Assembly: GCA_907165135.1 (NCBI GenBank) | Contig: OU015566.1 | Coordinates: 5,440,157-5,504,156 of the forward strand | Direction of reading: 5' to 3' | Source: Oikopleura dioica | Taxonomy: Eukaryota; Chordata; Appendicularia; Copelata; Oikopleuridae | DNA: 64,000 nt | Part shown: positions 34,569 to 43,704 of the stretch, piece by piece | Numbering within the stretch: position 1 is the first letter of the stretch | How the letters are laid out: each line of letters starts with the position of its first letter | Program-made: the position numbers and the translations under genes | The notes under the pieces: generated by a model | Told to the model about the DNA's origin: nothing | Databases searched by the model: none | Seen by the model: the letters and a program-made list of their open reading frames with translations, nothing else

Positions 34569-34718
34569 CTAAAATATTTTATTTAAAACGTTGAACAGTT
34601 TTAGCAAATTCTGGCAAAAGCCGATCTTGCTATCAAGGGTTACAACAAGGATCAAAATTAAGATAATTAAAGAAAATGCGCTCATAACAAGTGCCAAATC
34701 CCGCGGATGCATTCTCAT
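34569..34718 (-). CDS. small membrane protein, 49 aa
   Basis: An ORF whose ATG (34718-34716) overlaps the stop of the upstream basic ORF as ATGA. It encodes one long membrane span (LVMSAFSLIILILILVV) with a short basic N-terminus. The frame stays open further upstream, so a longer spliced form is possible. It lies directly upstream of the capsid candidate. Confidence 0.5.
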   Translation of the reverse strand: MRMHPRDLALVMSAFSLIILILILVVTLDSKIGFCQNLLKLFNVLNKIF

Positions 34719-34897
34719 CGCCTGAAAGAGACTCTTCGCATTTTTCGCTTTCGCCGTCCACCAAGCGGAATAACGCCACCACCACTTGTCACAAGATAAG
34801 CCACCCGTGTTTTCGCCTGCGGCTTCTTGGACGATTTTTTCCTTTTCAATTGCTTCCTTGCTCGCGAAGTTGATCGTCGTCGTCGTAAAATTGCCAT
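34715..34897 (-). CDS. very basic small protein, 60 aa (core-peptide-like)
   Basis: MAILRRRRSTSRARK... style composition: nearly half Arg/Lys, with a central GGGVIPLGG segment. Small arginine-rich peptides with such a Gly-rich site resemble adenovirus core peptide mu/X, but the likeness is compositional. Its stop codon overlaps the start of the 49-aa membrane ORF. Confidence 0.5.
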   Translation of the reverse strand: MAILRRRRSTSRARKQLKRKKSSKKPQAKTRVAYLVTSGGGVIPLGGRRKRKMRRVSFRR

Positions 34898-34950
34898 TTT
34901 GCGTGATGCTTATGCCCCTGCAATTGTTGATGAAAACGCGCCAACACAGC

Positions 34951-36906
34951 CTAAACAGATTCTTTATTGATTTCGCCAACACTTGTGACTTTGTTAAGTT
35001 CATTTTCATAGAAACGCCGGTTGAGCGCCGCGCCGCGTGCATCATGGAGCGTAAACGTCGGAACAAATGTGCCCCAATGAATTTTAACAATTTTATAAAG
35101 TTCGGCGGACCAATTTGCCGTTGCTCCCTTTTTAAAAGGATTTTTTCCAAGCGCATTCACTGGAATTCGGACCAAGTCCCCGATGTAAAATTTTGTTCTT
35201 GTTTTACGGGCCCCAATATTTCGACGTTTTTGCTCCAAAATCCGTCTTTTGGTGGCATATCAATAGCATTGTGTACAGTTGCGTTATACATCGCATTAAT
35301 ATCTTGAAGGGCATGAATCCAGCGCCGCAAACCATTGTGCTCATCAAAATAACGCTGCAGTCTCCCCTCGAGCGTTTGACTAAATTTTATTAAAATCTTC
35401 AACAGCGACGTAAACTTACATAAAGCGCTCTGCGATTGATGATTTATGACGCCCTCGAAGTTGATGAGGAGTTATTTGCCATTTCTCCAATAGCGGCAAA
35501 ACGGCTCCTTTAAATTCATTGCCGTCATCGACCATAAGAAACGTGTGACCGGGTAAATCCAAGCGCTTTATGATGTCTTCAAGCGCTGCAGCCGTTTCTT
35601 CCGCCGTCTTGCGCTTTAGAGGGCGTACAAAGCTCTGACGTGATAAACCATCCACAACAACAAGAATATATCTGTAGCCATTATTGATCTCAACATCGTT
35701 GGCGAACCATTCACAAGTATCAGCAAATAGACAAGTATAAAGTCCAGTCGCAATAATGGGATTACGGCGAAAACGTGATTTGTAGGGTTTGTGCATTGAG
35801 ATTGTTTTGTTACGACGTTTAAATTTTGCAAGATCCATTCCACTATAAGCAGAAGCGTTTTTCAAATTGTAAAAAAGATTTGCAGATGGCGATGTTGTGC
35901 CCGGTTCATTGCCAAAAGTTTTCCACATCGCTGATCGGGGACCCCTCATGAGGCGTGGATCCCTGCTCGCTTTGCTCCGATTCGTCCGATTGTTGAGCAG
36001 TTGTTGATCCTCTGGGCGGTTCGAATTCAGTAACCACTCGTTTTGATTTCTTTGGTCCCTTTGCGTAGGAAACATGCGGCTGTTCGCTTCCGGATTCGTT
36101 GTCACTGATGACAATGTACTTGCTTTCGTCGCTGTCGTCGCCTCTCGGGCCTGGGGTTGCCGCACGTTTTCGCTCAAATCTGACTCTTCGAAATCCATCA
36201 TCTCGACGTCTTCGTTGTTGTCGTTGTTGGTTTGCATACTGCCGAATGATTCGTAGTTCATGTTCGAGTCGGCGTCGCTTTGCATATTCGCGTCTTGCAA
36301 GCCACTCAAACCTTGACGCTTCTCCGACCACTGTTGGGTGCCATTCTCGTCGATTAGCGGATCTGTCGAATTCCACCATCCGGTGTCGCTCTCGGGGAGC
36401 TCTTGAATATCTGGGAGTCTCTGATTCAATTTCTTCAACGGGGGTTCGCTCTCGCCTGTCATCATGGTTAGAAACGAAATTCCCCCGGTTCGCGTGATCA
36501 GAGCGGGCGCTACTACCGGCGAAGCGCTTGTTGGTGACGTTGGATCTCCGATTCCAATCTTGTTCAGATTGTTGGATAGATTCATTTGCCATGAAGCCGC
36601 GATTTCCAGTGGGTTCTGACCCGTTGCCACTTGCTGCGCGTTTGTTTTGATCTTTGCCAACGCGCTGTCCATCGGTTTGGGTGTCTCGACCGACCCCGTT
36701 CTTGCGATACTCGGGGTCGTCTGGAGTGTCGTCCCAGTCGGAAAAGTCGTCGTAGTCTTCGCCAAATTCTCCGAGAGCCTTCGATTTCCCAACGGGATAA
36801 ACTCGGTCGCATATTCGTCCAAGTAAGCCGGCCGTTTTACTCGCCTCTTCGTCATAGTCTGGATAGGGAGAGCCTTTTGTTTTTGGAGCGGTAAATCGTA
36901 TTTCAC
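34951..36906 (-). CDS. retroviral-type DDE integrase with long N-terminal extension, frameshifted
   Basis: Catalyses insertion of the element. The core has the acidic triad at about residues 396 (DTCEW), 460-461 (VDDGNEF) and 493 (AERF). Exon 1 is 36906-35420, followed by a 40-nt GT-AG intron and exon 2 from 35379. The C-terminal part carries an SH3-like KFYIGDLVRI segment. Near 35235 the frame changes without an intron that I can see, so this copy is probably defective or the consensus is off by one. The ~330-residue N-terminal extension is Ser/Thr/Asn-rich and overlaps a second long ORF in another frame (35906-36985). Confidence 0.8.
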
Positions 36907-36985
36907 CGGTATCTGGATTTGTTTCGTACTCGGAACAAAAATGGTCTATACAGTCAAGCGGGATGCACGCGTACGGATTTGGCAT
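35906..36985 (-). CDS. acidic/Arg-rich ORF overlapping the integrase, 359 aa
   Basis: An uninterrupted 359-codon ORF in a different minus-strand frame from integrase, sharing 1001 bp with it (36906-35906). It starts with a natural-looking N-terminus (CIPLDCIDHFCSEYE), then an acidic region (DYDDFSDWDDTPDDPEYR), then Arg-rich coiled sequence and an acidic tail. A TATA-like TATATAAA (reverse of 37024-37031) lies about 40 bp before its ATG, which favours it being expressed. Function unknown. Confidence 0.6.
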   Translation of the reverse strand: MPNPYACIPLDCIDHFCSEYETNPDTGEIRFTAPKTKGSPYPDYDEEASKTAGLLGRICDRVYPVGKSKALGEFGEDYDDFSDWDDTPDDPEYRKNGVGRDTQTDGQRVGKDQNKRAASGNGSEPTGNRGFMANESIQQSEQDWNRRSNVTNKRFAGSSARSDHANRGNFVSNHDDRRERTPVEEIESETPRYSRAPRERHRMVEFDRSANRREWHPTVVGEASRFEWLARREYAKRRRLEHELRIIRQYANQQRQQRRRRDDGFRRVRFERKRAATPGPRGDDSDESKYIVISDNESGSEQPHVSYAKGPKKSKRVVTEFEPPRGSTTAQQSDESEQSEQGSTPHEGSPISDVENFWQ

Positions 36986-37023
36986 TTCATTAGAAAATGA
37001 TAATTAAGCTAAAAAAACGAGTA

Positions 37024-37157
37024 TTTATATACTTAGTCTGTTAATGCTGCTTACGTTTTCTCTTTCTCTTCCGGTCTGTACGTTAAACTAGATATACATA
37101 GAATTTATAGTATATAAACGTGCGCCATCGAGTGTTAATCCTTTACGCGCATATAAA
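37024..37157. promoter_or_regulatory. divergent promoter with TATA boxes on both strands
   Basis: A TATATAAA for the leftward gene (37024-37031 reversed) and TATATAAA/TATAAATA for the rightward genes (37111-37118 and about 37151-37158). The leftward ATG is at 36985 and the rightward ATG at 37198. Confidence 0.5.
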
Positions 37158-37197
37158 TACCCCTGCGAAACGGCAAATCTGGCAAGACTGTCAAAAA

Positions 37198-37587
37198 ATG
37201 AATCCAGTTGAAGCTGAAGCTAGAGAAAACTGCTGGCCCGTACAAGCGGAGATTTCTGGTTATCGAACTGATCTTTGGCCTACCCGATACTTTGTCCGTG
37301 CGACCCCTGTTGAGGGTGGTTTGCGAATCGACGAGAAACTACCTGCCTGGTACAATCGTCTTGAAGAAGGTGTCGAATTCACCGCCTTTGTGAGCGACCA
37401 AACTTTCAACTTGAACAACCCCGAGGAGAAAGCGTACTTTGAGTCGCTTGAGAAGAAGTTTAAGCGAAAAACCGGCGTCATCTGGCTCACCGACTGCCTG
37501 GATCGTAAGAAGGCGGGCTACGAGCCTGAGGGAAAAACCAAGGGACTCTTTGTTGCCCGGGCTTTTACAGCATGCCCAACTATTTAG
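37198..37587 (+). CDS. unknown Polinton protein upstream of the ATPase, 129 aa
   Basis: The ATG at 37198 is preferred over the upstream one at 37120 because a TATA box lies about 45 bp before it, so transcription would start downstream of 37120. The protein is soluble, mixed alpha/beta in appearance, with charged segments, and has no recognised domain. Its 3' end overlaps the ATPase start by 16 bp. Confidence 0.65.
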   Translation: MNPVEAEARENCWPVQAEISGYRTDLWPTRYFVRATPVEGGLRIDEKLPAWYNRLEEGVEFTAFVSDQTFNLNNPEEKAYFESLEKKFKRKTGVIWLTDCLDRKKAGYEPEGKTKGLFVARAFTACPTI

Positions 37588-38381
37588 CTCGTTACTGTGA
37601 AGACTTGCGATTTGAGCACCCCTGTTGCTTATTGGTGAGTGGCCACTCGGGCGCTGGAAAATCAAATTTTATAAAAAATACGATAGAGCATAATGGAATC
37701 AGAGGTACTATCAAAACAATTTTTTATTTTATGCCCCGATTAGAACCCTTAGATATTACTCCCGCTCCACATCAGCGTCTTTTTGTCATGGCGGGTCTTC
37801 CAACGCAAAGTTGGATAGACGATACTTTTAAAGACAGTACGCGTGATACAATGCTTGTTATCGACGATATGTGGAGCGCGTGTATTGAAAGTCCTGTAAT
37901 TGAACAATTAGTAATTTATGGCCGTAGGCATCAGGGGATCTCGCTTGCATTTACATGTCACAATTTCTTCGAGCGATCTAAGAGGTCAATAACAATACGG
38001 TAAGTCTCTAAATTTGAATAACATTTTTGATTTATTTTTAGTCTTTGCATGACCGCAGTCATCTCGTTTATCAGTGAAGCCGATTTGAGTGCAAACCGCG
38101 TCATCTTCAGCAAAATGGGATTACTCGAGCCATTCAAGGCTGCTATCGACCTCTTCAAGAAGAAACGCGTTTCAAAGCATCAATACGTTATTGCCCGAAA
38201 GGATGTTACAAAACCAACACAGGCGAAATTCTACACTAACGTCTACGGTGAAATACCCGGATTGAACGGTGTTCCTTGGGTTCTGGCTTTTGATACTGCA
38301 AAACACGTTTATTCTTCCAACATCAAATATTTTTGTTTTATTGCAGGCAAAAGAGCTAAAATTTTATCGCAGGTAGATTGA
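37572..38381 (+). CDS. FtsK/HerA (A32)-type genome-packaging ATPase, 255 aa
   Basis: Exons 37572-37999 and 38042-38381. Walker A GHSGAGKS at residues 24-31 and Walker B TMLVIDD ending at residues 98-99 are clear. Size and motif spacing fit the Polinton/adintovirus packaging ATPase, which drives DNA into capsids. It shares a rightward transcription unit with the 129-aa gene and overlaps it by 16 bp. The 3' end overlaps the converging minus-strand gene by 26 bp. Confidence 0.85.
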
Positions 38382-38817
38382 GTGTGCACAGTTTTGAATC
38401 AATTTTGACAGGATTGTTCATCTTAGCAATCGCGGTAAGTGGCTGATCGTCGGGATGTGAGGAAAGAATGAGGCGGTACAATTTACTTTCGATTCGAGTT
38501 ATAGCCTTGCTGAGCTGGATTCTTCTTTTTCTGAATTTTTTCAAGCCTTCTTCTACTTTATCGATTCTGGCCCGAAGTTTTATATTAACCGGATGGTCTG
38601 CATTTTTCGGAACGGTGTGCCTTGCCTTGTAGTTTTTCCATTGTCGCTCCTGCATAAGCAGCTTTCGAATTTCAACTTCACTTTTGCCAAAAAGTTCTTT
38701 GAAAATGGCTAGTTGCTTCATAAAGAGATTTATCTCGACTTGAGTAGGAGTGTGCCATTCAACATGGGCAGAAAAGTCTGAAAAAATTTCAACGCGATAT
38801 ATCCGTAAAAGTTCCAT
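38356..38817 (-). CDS. unknown Polinton protein, helical, 153 aa
   Basis: Single-exon ORF, tail-to-tail with the ATPase gene. The central part is strongly helical and basic (KVEEGLKKFRKRRIQLSKAITRIESKL) and may be a coiled coil. A recurring motif copy at 38925-38943 lies 108 bp before its ATG. No known domain. Confidence 0.65.
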   Translation of the reverse strand: MELLRIYRVEIFSDFSAHVEWHTPTQVEINLFMKQLAIFKELFGKSEVEIRKLLMQERQWKNYKARHTVPKNADHPVNIKLRARIDKVEEGLKKFRKRRIQLSKAITRIESKLYRLILSSHPDDQPLTAIAKMNNPVKIDSKLCTLNLPAIKF

Positions 38818-38924
38818 ACTTTCTTGAGTGTCTGGTTCTCATTTTATCGCAATAAAAATGGCGCCATCAAATACAACCGATTTCACACAATAGCGGGATA
38901 TTGCTTCAAAAGAGCGCATAACGC

Positions 38925-38943
38925 TTTGTTTTGATCATTGGCA
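38925..38943 (-). promoter_or_regulatory. recurring Polinton motif
   Basis: TTTGTTTTGATCATTGGCA read on the plus strand, upstream of the minus-strand 153-aa gene. The short minus ORF running through it (38883-39140) is therefore unlikely to be coding. Confidence 0.55.
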
Positions 38944-39234
38944 GTGTGAAATTGCCGATAGAAAAAAGGGAAACCATAACGGTGTGATCGATCTGAGACA
39001 ACAGTAGCACAGTAGATATTCAACAAAATTGTTAAAATGAATGCATGGCCTCTATTTGAGTTTTTGAACTGATGCCTATAGCTTAACATCACATAAACTA
39101 CCAACAAGACCAATTTTGACTCTTTATCATAAAAAGGCAAAATTTATTTTCTAGAATTATTATTGTTTATTGCAGCTTAAAACGTAAATTTGAGAGATAT
39201 ACAGTGTTAAAAGCGCATAGTTTGTTTGCAGATG

Positions 39235-39950
39235 CTAAAAATCAACACCCTCGCCATTCAGGCTAAATCCACGCCCTCCTTTGGTTCGAATATGAACTTT
39301 AACTCGTTGCTGCAGAAGATCGTCGTACAGCTGGGAAGCGTGATCTTGGCGCAGTGCACAGAGGCGTAGAGCTTCCTTGTGAATTGCCTCACGCTCCTCC
39401 TCTCGAAGATTCGCTCCAAGCTCGTTGACGAGCGAGTCTGAACATTTTATAAGATTGATGAAGTTTCAAGGACATTCTTACCGACTTCGTGCGCTTCTTG
39501 GTCGTTGATGGCATTTCCCGGAAGCCCGTTGAGAGCGTCGAGCCCCTCACCAAATTCGATGGGCTCTTCTCCGATGCCGGGGTCCATTTCGCCGCCCTGC
39601 ATCGGACCGGGCTCGTTTTCTTCGACATTGTTTTGTTGACCCTCGGCTGTGTTTGGATCGTAATCCAACGCTTTAAAATTTTTTCAATTTATTCAATTAG
39701 CGCAAAATTTACCTTGTGGCCTTTGCAAGTTTCGTTGCACAGCGTCGATAGATCGTCGAATTTTATTCTTCAACTCCTTGCCGGATTTACGAATATCCAA
39801 GCGCGGAATCTCGGGGGTTTCGGCTTGGAGGAAACGTTCCATTCGAGCGAGGTTTCGTTTGGTTTCGGCCACAATTTTTCGTAGCTCCGAAAAATTCTAC
39901 CACAAAAAATATTTCTGCCTGACTGATACTAAAATTACCTGTTTTTTCAT
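39235..39950 (-). CDS. unknown Polinton protein, 195 aa, four exons
   Basis: Exons 39950-39939 (12 nt), 39896-39713, 39670-39482 and 39437-39235, introns 42-44 nt, one frame. The first half is basic and helical, the middle acidic and Gly-rich (EEPIEFGEGLDALNGLPGN), and the C-terminal part helical, ending RTKGGRGFSLNGEGVDF. A motif copy lies at 39997-40015, about 47 bp upstream of the ATG. Function not recognised; it could be a virion or scaffold component. Confidence 0.65.
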
Positions 39951-39996
39951 TTTAGTGTTGTTGTTAGCCTGCAAAAATCAAACTGATTTAAATTTC

Positions 39997-40015
39997 TGCC
40001 AAAGATCAAAACAAA
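39997..40015 (-). promoter_or_regulatory. recurring Polinton motif
   Basis: TGCCAAAGATCAAAACAAA on the plus strand, just upstream of the minus-strand 195-aa gene. Confidence 0.55.
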
Positions 40016-40088
40016 AGCCGTGTTCTAGAAAATTTTTTCATTTTTATTGTTGACATTGACAAAAAAAGAAAATAAAAGACAATAACAC

Positions 40089-40565
40089 TCAGTAAAAAGT
40101 CAGGGAGCTTTTCGCCATCAATGTTCGTCGTTTTGCGTCTTCATAAGCGAAATAAGCAGATGCTTCTTTAATTTCACAGATTATGACTCGTCGTCGGGCG
40201 AGGCTGAGATCTTAAAAAAGTAAAGAAAGTGGTCGACATTTCTAAAGCTTACTTTTCCAATCAGGGCAGCAATTCTCCAAGTTCTCAAGTTCCGATTCTG
40301 TAAAAAAATCCTCAACTTTCTCGAGGATGAACTTTGCTCCAGACCCCTGGACCGCCTGTTTCGGCTTTTGACAGCCCGAAGAAGGAGACGGATCAATTGG
40401 GCGAGTAAATACATCATCGACAGCGTCGCATGCTTCGACAAAAGCCGCTACAATGTCACTTGTTGCCGACTCCGAGTCCGGAACATGCTCGTCGATCGGA
40501 TCGACCGGGGTCTTGGCATCTTCGTTTTGAACAAGTTGACCAGCTGATTCGACCAAATCGCTCAT
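40089..40565 (-). CDS. acidic Polinton protein, 144 aa
   Basis: Exons 40565-40253 and 40210-40089 (42-nt intron). The first ~100 residues are acidic with a C-terminal FFTESELENL helix; the second exon is basic. No recognised domain. It sits between two other leftward genes with short spacers. Confidence 0.6.
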
Positions 40566-40594
40566 ACTCTCAAAAAAATAAATTAAGTGGTTAT

Positions 40595-41206
40595 TTAAAG
40601 GACGGAATCCGCAGAGGGTGCTTTTTTTGCGGTATCTACTCTTGCATCACTCACAAGTATTTCGACTTTTTTTATATATTTATCGAGATATTTTTTAGGG
40701 AACGCGTATTTTTCCAAGATATTTTGGCGAGCTTGTAAATATTTAAGTGACTCGAGATGCCCAATTAATTGCGCTCGTGAGAAAAATTTAAAATTGGGAA
40801 TCATTTCATCAATGAGACTTTTAATATACCCATCAATGTACGCTTCAGAATGCTTTTTTCGATCGCGTGACATGTAATCGCGAACAACTGTCTCCGCAAA
40901 TAAAACATACGCCCCTATAACATAGGGGCAATTTAAATTGGTCCAAAATCTTGTGAGCCATGCAAAATGGTGCGTAAACGAACGGTACACCACTTTTTGT
41001 CGAACTAGATCAACAGTATAATTGGATTCGTTTTGAAAGTTATCGTTGTCAGGGGGCTCAAGGCGGCGGCGATATTCTAAATCGCGATAAATGACCACTT
41101 GATCGTGACTTCCGCAGCTGCGGCTTTTGTAGTTTAGAACAGAAAATCCAGAGTCAGTATTAAAGAGTCTGCTCAAATCTGATTCAAATTCTCGTTCGTC
41201 CGACAC
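40595..41206 (-). CDS. unknown Polinton protein, 203 aa
   Basis: Single-exon ORF with globular composition: an N-terminal charged region, a hydrophobic/aromatic centre (FTHHFAWLTRFW, YVIGAYVLFAETVV) and helical C-terminal half. The centre is not hydrophobic enough for a certain membrane span. No family recognised. Confidence 0.6.
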   Translation of the reverse strand: MSDEREFESDLSRLFNTDSGFSVLNYKSRSCGSHDQVVIYRDLEYRRRLEPPDNDNFQNESNYTVDLVRQKVVYRSFTHHFAWLTRFWTNLNCPYVIGAYVLFAETVVRDYMSRDRKKHSEAYIDGYIKSLIDEMIPNFKFFSRAQLIGHLESLKYLQARQNILEKYAFPKKYLDKYIKKVEILVSDARVDTAKKAPSADSVL

Positions 41207-41404
41207 GGTTGCCCGCTGATGCCACTGTGAAAAGTCTCTTAGTGAAAGTGGCCAATTCTATCACATGAGATCACAATGGGCAAATTTCACTAGCCTGTGG
41301 GTACGTCTCCAATACTCATCATGATTTAAACCTTTCAAAAATGTATGAATCGGCAGCACTTAAAATGTTCTTAATCCTAGCAATCATAAATACTGACTGC
41401 GTGA

Positions 41405-41644
41405 TTAAAAAACATTCTCTGAAACTTCCTTGAGATGCGCACGAACGACCTGGAACCATGCTTTCTTCTCTTCGTCGTATTCTTGACTCACCCTGAATAC
41501 AACTCGACTTACGGTGTCTGTTGAGGAAGTACCGATGACAAGTTCAAGCGCCGAAAAGGGGTTATTTTCACGTATTCTCGGAAAAGGTTGATTTTCAATT
41601 TGCAATTTTCTACCATGACACTTGAGTGTATAGAAATGTGCCAT
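41405..41644 (-). CDS. small Polinton protein, 79 aa
   Basis: Single-exon ORF with a clear TATA box (TATAAAA, reverse of 41673-41679) about 30 bp before the ATG, so the 5' leader is almost absent. The sequence looks like a small beta-rich domain. Unknown function. Confidence 0.6.
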   Translation of the reverse strand: MAHFYTLKCHGRKLQIENQPFPRIRENNPFSALELVIGTSSTDTVSRVVFRVSQEYDEEKKAWFQVVRAHLKEVSENVF

Positions 41645-41672
41645 TGTCGGAAAATTTGTACTCGCAGCGTGC

Positions 41673-41679
41673 TTTTATA
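41673..41679 (-). promoter_or_regulatory. TATA box of the 79-aa gene
   Basis: TATAAAA on the minus strand, 29 bp before the ATG at 41644. Confidence 0.55.
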
Positions 41680-41809
41680 CTCCACCGATCCTCAATTTTT
41701 GACATTAAGACGAAGACACCGTAAATTAAAATTGCCGGATTAGCAACTATATGTAGTATAAGCCGCCTTTAAATACCATTGTCGATGACATCAATGTGTC
41801 ACTTTTAGT

Positions 41810-42416
41810 ATGCCTCGGATTGAAATTAAAATCCACGAGGAAACCGAGCCAACTGCTATCATGAACGAACGTTCTGAGCCCAAAAAGCGACCAAAACGTT
41901 CGCGTGATCCCCAGAAGGAAACTGAAAAAACATTCAAGGATCAGAAAAACATAACAATAGAGCGTCTTGCAGAATCCGGTAATTTATTTTAAAACGATCA
42001 TGCTTAACTTTTTTACGTAGACTCTTATGAAGAATCCCTTAATATATTACGGGAATACTTCTGTGACGAAGAGGGGCGAGTGGCGGACAAAATCACAAAT
42101 TACGCTTTGGAGCTGTGCGAAGATCTCTTCAGCGATCTCGCGGAGCTAACCGAGCGCAAATCCAAGCCAGCACCTGCAAAACGTGGACCGGGGCGACCAC
42201 GGAAAAATCCGCCACCTCCATCAAAGCAACCAGAATCAGATGACACGCAACTTGAAGACGGGGAAATCGAGCCTGCTGAGCCAACGGAAAGTAAGCAAGA
42301 TGGTGAAATTATGAAAGTTATTTAAGTTAGAAAAATCAAAACCAACGCCCTCCCAAGATGAGCCGCCTGATAGCACAACGGGAAAACGTTCTGTCCGAAC
42401 CACGAACAAAAAGTAA
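41810..42416 (+). CDS. AT-hook protein, 174 aa
   Basis: Exons 41810-41978, 42021-42290 and 42331-42416. The second exon encodes a canonical AT-hook, KRGPGRPRKNPP, preceded by a helical segment. N- and C-terminal parts are charged, with KKRPKRSR as a possible nuclear localisation signal. It probably binds the minor groove of AT-rich DNA, as a regulator or chromatin factor. Reading rightward among leftward genes, it may be a separately controlled unit. Confidence 0.75.
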
Positions 42417-43704
42417 AGACCCTTCATTTTCTGTATTCTGAGCACTGTACATGTTGAACAGTTCTTTATTTTAGGCGTTTATTTATCTGCTGCTGCGAAT
42501 TGTTTATAGATCGCTCATTATGTATTATTTTCATCATAAAATGCGAAAAAATAAAAAAAGTCATCTGAAAATTTCTTAATTTTGTGTTAAAAATAATGGC
42601 TGGCCAATGTTTTGCTCATTGACAGCACTTGTTTAAAACTGGGTTAATGTTTTGATCATTGACAGCACTTTTTTAAAACTGGGTAAATGTTTTGATCATT
42701 GACAGCAGGTTCAATTCTTTAAGCATATGTTTTTATCTTTGGCAATGTTTCTGCACAAAAACCCGATATTTTGCTCTTTGGCAAGACTGCATGCAAATTG
42801 TGCTTTTGCTGATTTTTACTTATCGGATGCATAAAGTTAACACATTTTTAATGGGATAATTTATTTACTCTAGAAGTATGGCTGGATTACATATGAATTT
42901 TTGAAGTTCATTTTAAGAAAGAAAGCGTTTCTAAACAGTCAAGCGGATTTTACAAAGTGATGCGAAATAATCAACAGCATTTTGATATCATTTTAAAATT
43001 TCTTCGGTGGACTTCAATGGATTGCAAATTATTTTGTTTCATTTTAGACATTGAATTTATCAATTTTGGAGTAAAAAATAATGATATTCATTTTAAAGTA
43101 CATAAACAATGTAACAGAAAACCTATTCAATGCAAGGGAATCAGAATCATTTTTTTAGAATTATCATTTTATAAAAATAGAGATAACAGGGAGTACGTCA
43201 TTCATAATACTCATTTTGAACTCATTTTATCAATCATTTGAAGCTTCTTATTGAATATTTTTTTCAGGTTAAGCCAGAAGTTATTCATTTTATAAGGTTC
43301 TCTTCAATTTATTTCAATCCAGCTTGCCGAGATTTTCTCATTTAAAAAAGTTGAGGCTATTTTGTTTTTTATTCGTGCATATTTATCAAGTGAAGAAAAG
43401 AAGCTTCATGCCATTGCTTAAATGCCCTCGAAGAATCGTTACGCAAAGCGGGATGAATTGATTTTAGATTTTATGCTCAGCCGGTGAGATTTTTGACAAG
43501 CGATAAGATCGATGCTTATTATAAGGAGGAAAGTTTGAATAAATATTTATTATAACTGTATTAATACGTGTGTTATCTGTACACTTAAGATTGACAATGT
43601 CGCTTGCTTGCTTAAAATATTAATAAAAACTTCGAAATACTGATTTATGGTTTTTGTTTTTTTAATGACGACAGTAAGACAGATAGGAAAACAGATTGCT
43701 TGGA
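42417..43704. other. subterminal noncoding region with motif array and TCATTTTA words
   Basis: About 1.3 kb without a convincing gene. 42606-42784 holds five motif copies, three in a 40-bp tandem array. 42905-43310 holds about eight TCATTTTA words. A 94-codon ORF at 42957-43241 runs through the TCATTTTA words and is doubtful. Confidence 0.6.
42606..42784 (+). repeat. 40-bp tandem array plus two more copies of the recurring motif
   Basis: AATGTTTTGATCATTGACAG-type copies at about 42606, 42646 and 42686 with spacer CACTTGTTTAAAACTGGGT, then TGTTTTTATCTTTGGCA at 42728 and ATTTTGCTCTTTGGCA at 42768. Confidence 0.8.

Noticed and set aside
38883-39140. 85-codon minus-strand ORF
   Set aside because: It runs straight through a recurring motif copy upstream of another gene, so it is more likely noncoding.
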